Assembly: GCF_003711515.1 (NCBI RefSeq)
Contig: NW_021167084.1
Span: 1,124,399-1,188,398 of the forward strand
Direction: 5' to 3'
DNA: 64,000 nucleotides
Origin: Sodiomyces alkalinus F11
Lineage: Eukaryota > Ascomycota > Sordariomycetes > Glomerellales > Plectosphaerellaceae
Shown here: positions 57,637-64,000 of the stretch, piece after piece
Numbering within the stretch: position 1 is the first letter of the stretch
How the letters are laid out: the number at the start of each line of letters is the position of its first letter
The notes under the pieces: model-generated
The model's database searches: none
What the model saw: only the letters and a program-made list of their open reading frames with translations
Told to the model about the DNA's origin: nothing
Position numbers and translations under genes: made by a program

Positions 57637-58584
57637 GTGGGCCGGGATAGGGCATCTTCCGTCGACTACATCTTCGACGGGGCACCATCCATCGCCCGCT
57701 TCTTCCGGGGGTTTCTTCCTCCCCTTATGTTTTCCCTTTTCTTTGCTCACAGCTTTCCTTTTATCTTTCCTCTGCTTTGTGATTTAGGGCGAGGGGGGGG
57801 GCGGGACGGGGAGTTTTCTTTGAGCCGCTGCTTGCTTTAGATACCTTACGTGCCCTCGATGACGTCTGTGGGTACACGCAACTGCGAGGGGCAAATGGGC
57901 GGAATGGGCTGTGCCTTGAAGGGCTTTATGTTGATATATGGTTATGCGTGAAGGGACGTCGAGGTCCCTTCCCCGTGGCTTTCGATTCACCGTGGCTTTT
58001 CGTCTGTGTCATTTCGTTAATTCCATACCTTAGTGTAATCCCATGTGGTAGTGATACTGCTTGAAACGTCTCAATGTAGGGTTCTTCCTTTCTTTAATTT
58101 TTTTTTATTTTTTTTTACATGTTTGTCACCCCTTGTCATGTTCTTACCGTGGTAGCCACGACAGATTCTGAACGAAACCATGTCGCCAGTATCCAAGAAG
58201 CCCCCGGGTTTCGGAGTGCGTGGCAGTACCGACCGGCTGGTAAAATGTAATACGGCACTATTAAACAACTTCGATATTAAGTAAATACACGATATAGCTT
58301 CATGCATGGAATGTTTTATTTCAACGCCAATTGCCTTGGAACGCCCTGCTGAGGGGAGAGACCCGTTCGTGAGAAAAAGACCACTAATACTTGCTGTCCC
58401 CTATTTTGCTAAATCCTGTTCTCTGAATTTCCGGAAAAGACCCAATCAATGACTCCTACACCCGTCCCCCCAGTCGGTAAATGCAACTTCTATGGATCAT
58501 GGTAACTTCCCGTCCTCTCGACAGTTTGTCCATCTGCCATCTGCGGGTTTCTCTGGCGAACAAACCGCAAGTGGGCCAACCATC
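57637..58584. other. Intergenic, convergent 3' ends of VID27 and TPS1
   Basis: 948 bp, T-rich, with no gene recognised. Confidence 0.6.
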
Positions 58585-60279
58585 TCACGCATCGGCACCT
58601 TCCTTATTAGTATCATCGGCGGGATCAGCGGCGGCAGCATTCTTCACAGAGGAGGCAGCGACAGCAGCAGCGGGTTTTACGGTGTTTTCAAGTGCGCCAG
58701 TGATGGCGCTGACACCCGAGGCGACGACGTTGCCGCTGATGTTGCGCAGCGTCTTCGGGCGGGCGGCGTCGGAGAGGCGCGTGAGCTCGGCCACGAAGGA
58801 CTGGCCCCACCAGGCCGAGGTGTACTTGAAGACGTAGCGCTCCAGCTTCTTGAAGTTGGCCTCGCGCTGCTCGGGGGTCATGGTGACGGCGTCGCGGATG
58901 GCGTTGGCGAGCTCCTCGGTGTTCCAGGGGTTGACGATGAGAGACCCGGACAGGGATTGGGCGGCGCCGGTGAATTCGGAGAGGATCATGACGCCGTGGC
59001 GCTCACGCTGGGTTGCGATGTACTCGTAGGAGACCAGGTTCATGCCGTCGCGGGTAGAGGACACGAGGCAGACGTCGGAGACGGCATAGAGGGCGGTGAG
59101 TTCGTCGAAAGAGACGGACTGGTGGAGAAAATGGATCGGCATGAACTCGATGGTGCCGAAACGACCATTAATGCGCCCCACAAGCTCGTTGACGACCGCC
59201 CGCAGGTTCTGGTACTCCTCCACGTCCTGGCGGGATGGGACGGCAACCTGGACGAGGACGATCTTTCCGATCCACTCCGGATGCTCGGTAAGGAAAACCT
59301 CAAGGGCGTGGAGCTTCTGGGGAATGCCCTTGATGTAATCGAGACGGTCGACGCTAACAATCAGCTTGACGCCCTCGAACTTCCTGGACAGGGCCTCGAT
59401 TCTCCGCTGGACGACGGGCTTCTTGAGCCCCTCGACGAACTTTTCGGGGTCGATGCCAATGGGGAAAGCACCGACGGAGACGAAGCGGCCGTTGAATTCG
59501 ACGCCGTTGGGCGTGGTCGGAGCGGATAGGATACGGGAGCAGGACGACAGGAAGTGGCGGGCATAGTCGTAGGTATGGAAGCCGATCAGATCGCAGTGAA
59601 GAATGCCGACGAGGAGTGCCTCGCGGACTGGCAGGATACGATAGACTTCGGAGCTGGGGAACGGAGTGTGGAGGAAGAACCCAATCTTGACATTCTTTTT
59701 CGTGTCGCCAATCTCCTCACGCAGCATCTCTGGGAGGAGCATCAGGTGGTAGTCGTGGACCCAGATCATGTCGCCATCTTGGACGTCCTTGATGACTGTC
59801 TTGGCGAAGAGGCGGTTCACCTCCTGGTAGGCGCTCCAGGCATTTTCGTCGAAGGTGATCTCACCAGGGTGGTAGTGAAAGAGTGGCCAGAGGATGGAGT
59901 CTGCGGAAGAGAAAAGAGTCAGCATGTTATTTTCAAAATGGCAGGTTCACGGAGAAAACAATCGGCAAGACGGACTTGAGAAGCCATTGTAGTGGCGATC
60001 GGCCAGGTCGTCGTCAATGAACACGGGATGAGCATCGTACTCGTCCTTGAGACGCTGTTTCATTCCTGGAATCTCGGCCTCGGGAACCTCCAGGCCAGGC
60101 CAACCATACCACTGGAAGCTGGTGGTTTTGGAGAGACCACTCAACCCGGTGACCAGGCCGCCGGAGGACATGGAGAAAGTGTAATTCCCATCATCGGAGC
60201 GCTTGATTGTGATGGGTAGACGGTTAGACAGCAGAAGCAGACGTCCTGGAGGAGCGTCGTGTTCGACGAGAGCGGGCAT
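58585..60279 (-). CDS. TPS1: Trehalose-6-phosphate synthase
   Basis: Two exons (60279-59976 and 59900-58585, intron 75 bp) give 539 aa. The start MPALVEHDAPPGRLLLLSNR is chosen over an in-frame ATG at 60318 because the family begins just before GRLLLLSNRLP. GT20 hallmarks: SGGLVTGLSGL, QWYGWPGLEVP, WVHDYHLMLLPEMLR, GFFLHTPFPSSEVYR, IVSVDRLDYIKGIPQKL, the C-terminal STRDGMNLVSYEYIA, and SEFTGAAQSL for UDP-glucose and glucose-6-phosphate binding. The enzyme makes trehalose-6-phosphate, a stress protectant precursor and glycolysis regulator. There is no phosphatase domain, so it is a Tps1 type. The tail after about 500 is Ala-rich. Confidence 0.96.
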
Positions 60280-62759
60280 GGTGGGCGAAGTGACGTAGTC
60301 GAATGGGTAACGATGCAACTTCGGAAGCCGTGAGTGAAGCGAGCGGACCGCTTGATGGGAGAATCAGCGTCGCAAGGCGTATTCGAAGATTGAGGGTCTG
60401 CTAGAGAAAATCGATTGGACCGAGTCGGTTGACACAAAAGCGTAGGAGGGAGGAATTGGTCGTTCGCACTACCGGCTCTTGACGACAGGCCCCGACGGGA
60501 ACTACTTCGTAGAAGCCGTAGTACTTAGGACCGGGTCAGACTTAAGCTCAATCGTGGCAGTGGGCTGACGAACGACTGGAGACGAAGATCCAAGTCCTGG
60601 ACACGGAGCAGGGAGACCAAAAAAAAAAAACTAGGGGGGTGGTGGAAGAGGGAAGAAAGCACAATATGTAGGTATGTACTCTGTTTTGGGCAATGGTGCT
60701 TTTTTGCGGCCTCCCCAACTATGATGGAAGTTCCAAAGACTTTGATGATGCGGAAATACGCAAAGTAAGAGGAGGGGGGATGCCAAAGAGGGGCAAAAAA
60801 GGCGGGGGCTTCGAGACGAAGGGAAGGACGACTGGTAGGAAGGTATACCTACTGGGCTGTGTGTAGTCTCCTTCTCAATTACGTCACTTGGTAAATACAA
60901 CGTACCTCCGTAAGGCGATAAGATGGAACAAGGGTGGATAAAAACATAAAAACATTGGCAGGCCGCAAGCTGTTGATCGGTAGTAATTATTACCACATAA
61001 CACTCAGTCCAGAAAGAACGCAGTAGGTACGACTAAAAGGTACCTATCGTAGCTATACAAAGCCAAGACACTTGGTAGTACAGGACTGTACGGATGTAAG
61101 AAAAAAAGCAACCGTCTTGGAGGCGAGGTGTACTCTATCAGGTTTCATTCCCGAAAACCCGAGTCGGAGATGTGTTCCCTAGACAGCAGGCCCAAGACGC
61201 CATTAGGAAACAATGGTAATATTGCGTGCTTCCGGAAATATCTAGAATAACCGAGGTATTATAATGCTAATATAATAATTTCTTCGTACGAGGTTTTTCT
61301 TCTTCTACGGGCTGTGTGTCGAAGTCCATCCGTACCCGATCCCGTCCGATCCTACTCTACGAATACAACATTGACCTTTTGTGACGGGAGCTAGATTGCT
61401 TTGTTCCGCCAAATCACACACAGACAGACACTGTTTCACATATGATACGGAGTAAGCTATGGGGCCTAGACTCGACTATGGCTGTCGGATGTGGTTCCCG
61501 TGAGCCAAATTCCATCACATTCTCCTGAGATCTCTTGGCGGGCTCGGCTCTACCTCGCACATTTCTTTCTATATCCTGTCGTTTGCATGGCTAAAATAAA
61601 AATAAAAAGAGAAAAAATAAAAAGAGAAAAAAAGAGGGTAAATGGAATGATAGCCGGACAGGCAGCAGTGTGAGGTTAACTAGTCGTTTTGTTCCCCATG
61701 AATTGGATGGGAAAATACGGATACAGACCTCAATCGTTGGCCATGGGTTTCTTGTACTCCGTACGGCGACGCGGCACAGAGAATGGAGGTCTGCATGATA
61801 CCGAATGATTAGAACAACTTTTCGTCATACCGAGAAGACTAACAGGGGGGTTCCCGTCAATCTTTCGCGCCGCCATCGACACAAGCGTCTGATCAGACAG
61901 ACAGGGAACCCAGGGGTGGGGACATGCTTTAGATATTCCTGCCGCCAGCTACATTATTCGTACAATGTCCATCCGGGCACTTGACGTGGGTATAAGATAA
62001 TTACGGGAAAGTGAAAGTGAATATGCCTGTTCTTCAATTTTGAGGGTCGCACTCCTCCAGTGGGTGTTGTGCATCTTTTTCATCCGAGTCTGCAACTCGA
62101 ACGCTGCTTCCAGCCCAATCGTTTCTCCACGCCTGCAACGTACACGCTTTTTAGGAGCATGTCGTCCACGAGCCCCACCCCCTACCCTTCTTACCTCTCC
62201 TCCAGTAATGCACAGGACGATGGAGTACGGATAAATTACCTATCCATCAATGTGAGATTCACTTCGGGTTACCTTTCCTACGGACCATCCACTCGGGATG
62301 AATATCGGTCAAGATCATCATGATACGGATAGTAAACCATACGTACAGCCGAACTACTCCGTATGGCTCCGTCAATCCGGTCTCACCATACTCATCGGTG
62401 AATATATGTCGGTGAGCTAGCTTCACCGAAAATAAAGTCAGGTTTACCGATATGTCGCTTCAATTACGGAGTACGAAGTGACCCCTCAGAAAACACGCTA
62501 GTCTTAATCCGGCTCCCGAATACCTGGGTACCTACCCAAGGTACCCAGCATGCATTATGATGAACAAAAAAGCTGTCTGTTGAAAACCCCACACAAAGCC
62601 AGTGTTCCAGTTGTCCAGAAACACGCGTCTCGACACCACTATCCAAGTATTCTGCGCAACAGCAGAGGCAAGGTGCATCGAGTGTCCCATACCCTTTATG
62701 CCGCTAGTCAATGCAAGCCTGTTACTTTATTCACTTGTCATCTGATTGTTATCTGCCTA
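60280..62759. promoter_or_regulatory. Divergent promoter, TPS1 / HIRIP3-like, 2.5 kb
   Basis: The longest gene-free stretch of the right arm. Reading toward TPS1 it has three CCCCT words (60633-60637, 60773-60777, 60789-60793), candidate stress-response elements. Further right are several copies of TACGGAGTA or its reverse (61446, 61754, 62354, 62464) and GGTACC words (61038, 62527). I see no gene in it. Open frames are under 90 codons. Confidence 0.6.
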
Positions 62760-64000
62760 ATGGCCCCCTCTGATAAGAAGCTCGAGGCTGAGCTACGTAA
62801 TGCTGTGCGCGAAGTTGCGCGTAAGAACAGAGAAGATCTGACTGTCAACAATGTCCGCAAACTCGTGGAAGAGAAACTAGCTCTAGTGCATGGGTTTTTC
62901 TCTTCCGAAAAGTGGAAAGCACGAAGCAAGACACTAATAAAGACTGTTGCGGTAAGTTGTTACTGTTGACGCGTCTTCAACTATCGTCCAACTGGGCATT
63001 CGGCATAGGGAAAGCAAGTAGCTTACAACTACATCAGGAAGACCTCGAACACGAGAGCCAGCCAGCGTCGTCCCCCGTGAAGAAGAAGCAGGAAGATACA
63101 CCGGTCAAGAAAGCCATCAAGCGACAGTCACCCGAGTCATCGCCCGCCCCCAAGCGTAGGAAGAACGCCGCGGCGCTGCCAGAAGAGAGCGACGATGACG
63201 CGAACGTCGAGGAGCATCCCAGCCCCAAGAAGAAATTGGCTGTACGACGCAGAGGACGTCAAGTGGCCGAGTCGGACGAGGAGCCCGACCGTCCTGCCAA
63301 GTCGAAACCGGTGCGCGGTCGCAAAGCTACAAATGGCCGTTCGCGAAACGTCGAAGAAGACGAGGAGTCGGCTGGCGATGAACTGAACGGTTCCGCAGAG
63401 GGAGACTGTGAGCCCGCACCCGTTTCCAAACCCAGAAAGAAGCGCAAAGCAGAACCCGCACCTAAGAAGCAAGCCCCGAAGAGGAGGAAAGCGGTGTCGG
63501 AGGATGAGGAAGAAGACGAGGAAGAGGCGGAGGCGGAGGCGGAGCCTACAGAGGAATCTAGCCCGCAGCCAGATCTTGTAGACGAGTCCAGCGAACTTTC
63601 AGACGTGCTTGACGTGCCGCCCGAGCCGAAATCCGAGAAAGGCACCCCCCCTGCCGGGAAATCGTCCAAGCCGTTGCAAGCCAACGACGCGTCCGCGCCA
63701 GACAAAGTCAACGACTCCCCCGCGGCAGGAGAGGGCGAGCCGAAGCCATCCATCGAGGACGAATCGAGCGAACTCTCCGACGTAATCGACGAACCCCCGA
63801 AACCGAAGCGCGGCAAAAAGCAAAGCGTCACCGCCCCCACCGCCGCGACGACCTGGTCGCGCGGCAAGAGAGGCGGCTCGTCCTCCCACCCGGAGCGCGA
63901 GCGCCCCGACGATGCGGAAGTGAAAAAACTGCAGTCGCAGCTCGTCAAGTGCGGCGTGCGCAAGATATGGGGCATCGAGCTGAAGCAGTACGGCGACGAC
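62760..64000 (+). CDS. HIRIP3/DEK-C-like nuclear protein, partial at the window end
   Basis: Two exons so far: 62760-62951 and 63038 to the window edge, in phase, with 385 residues visible. The N-terminus MAPSDKKLEAELRNAVREVA, then NVRKLVEEKLALVHGFFSSEKWKARSKTLI, has the helical shape of a DEK C-terminal-type domain. A long disordered middle follows with many KKRK/KRRK basic patches and acidic runs. It contains two copies of DESSELSDV (about 63582 and 63767). The visible end, LVKCGVRKIWGIELKQYGDD, matches the start of the histone-chaperone-like C-terminal domain of HIRIP3-type proteins. Probably a chromatin protein; the C-terminus is not in the window. Confidence 0.75.

Noticed and set aside
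58492..59529. 345-codon plus frame inside TPS1
   Set aside because: Antisense shadow of the conserved TPS1 exon; no domain.
1..64000. CRISPR arrays, rRNA, riboswitches, prokaryotic operons, biosynthetic gene cluster
   Set aside because: None seen. The DNA is fungal nuclear, and the only tandem repeats are simple-sequence tracts and one minisatellite.

Overview
The window is nuclear DNA from a filamentous ascomycete (Pezizomycotina, most likely Sordariomycetes). The evidence is the many short introns of 55-110 bp with GTRNGT donors and CTRAY branch sites, GC-rich third codon positions, proteins that match Sordariomycete families residue for residue (SNX41, Vid27, eIF3k, HET), and a left arm with the mark of repeat-induced point mutation (RIP). 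Exon coordinates were worked out by hand from reading frames and splice sites.

Left arm, 1 to about 13,380: a repeat block with almost no CpA/TpG, very rich in TpA, but with CpG and moderate GC kept. It holds a dead Helitron on the minus strand (HUH Rep and Pif1-like helicase, about 13,085 down to 1,470). A chromodomain Gypsy LTR retrotransposon (5719-12328, plus strand) sits inside the Helitron reading frame. Its LTRs are both 208 bp and it is flanked by the 5-bp duplication GCGGG. The LTRs differ at 13 sites, all transitions. Two further coding-like remnants, one at 640-1203 and one antisense near the Gypsy 3' end, are unidentified.

Right arm, about 13,380 to 64,000: ordinary gene-dense euchromatin with 22 protein genes. 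In order: zeta-toxin-like P-loop protein; FHA-domain kinase; ribosomal protein eL41; mRNA capping guanylyltransferase; sorting nexin SNX41; an uncharacterised single-pass membrane protein; ribosomal protein uS13; SDO1/SBDS; carboxypeptidase Y; VPS51; NIF3-like protein; BolA-like protein; AP-1 beta subunit; DNA ligase I; eIF3k; TSR4/PDCD2; CCT zeta (CCT6); prenylcysteine oxidase; a HET-domain protein; VID27; trehalose-6-phosphate synthase; and a partial HIRIP3/DEK-C-like nuclear protein cut by the window end.

Two themes recur. One is Golgi/endosome/vacuole traffic (SNX41, CPY, VPS51, AP-1 beta, VID27), including a divergent pair of CPY cargo and a GARP subunit. The other is ribosome biogenesis and translation (eL41, uS13, SDO1, TSR4, eIF3k). 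The likely accessory genes are the zeta-toxin-like gene beside the RIP block and the HET gene. I see no biosynthetic cluster, CRISPR array, rRNA or convincing tRNA. The most unusual items are the nested RIP-killed Helitron/Gypsy pair and its unexplained extra frames, an FHA kinase lacking two canonical kinase residues, a 7-nt terminal coding exon in eL41, a GC-AG intron next to a 22-nt microexon in CCT6, a 41-G run inside an intron, and two short palindromic words scattered through the intergenic DNA.
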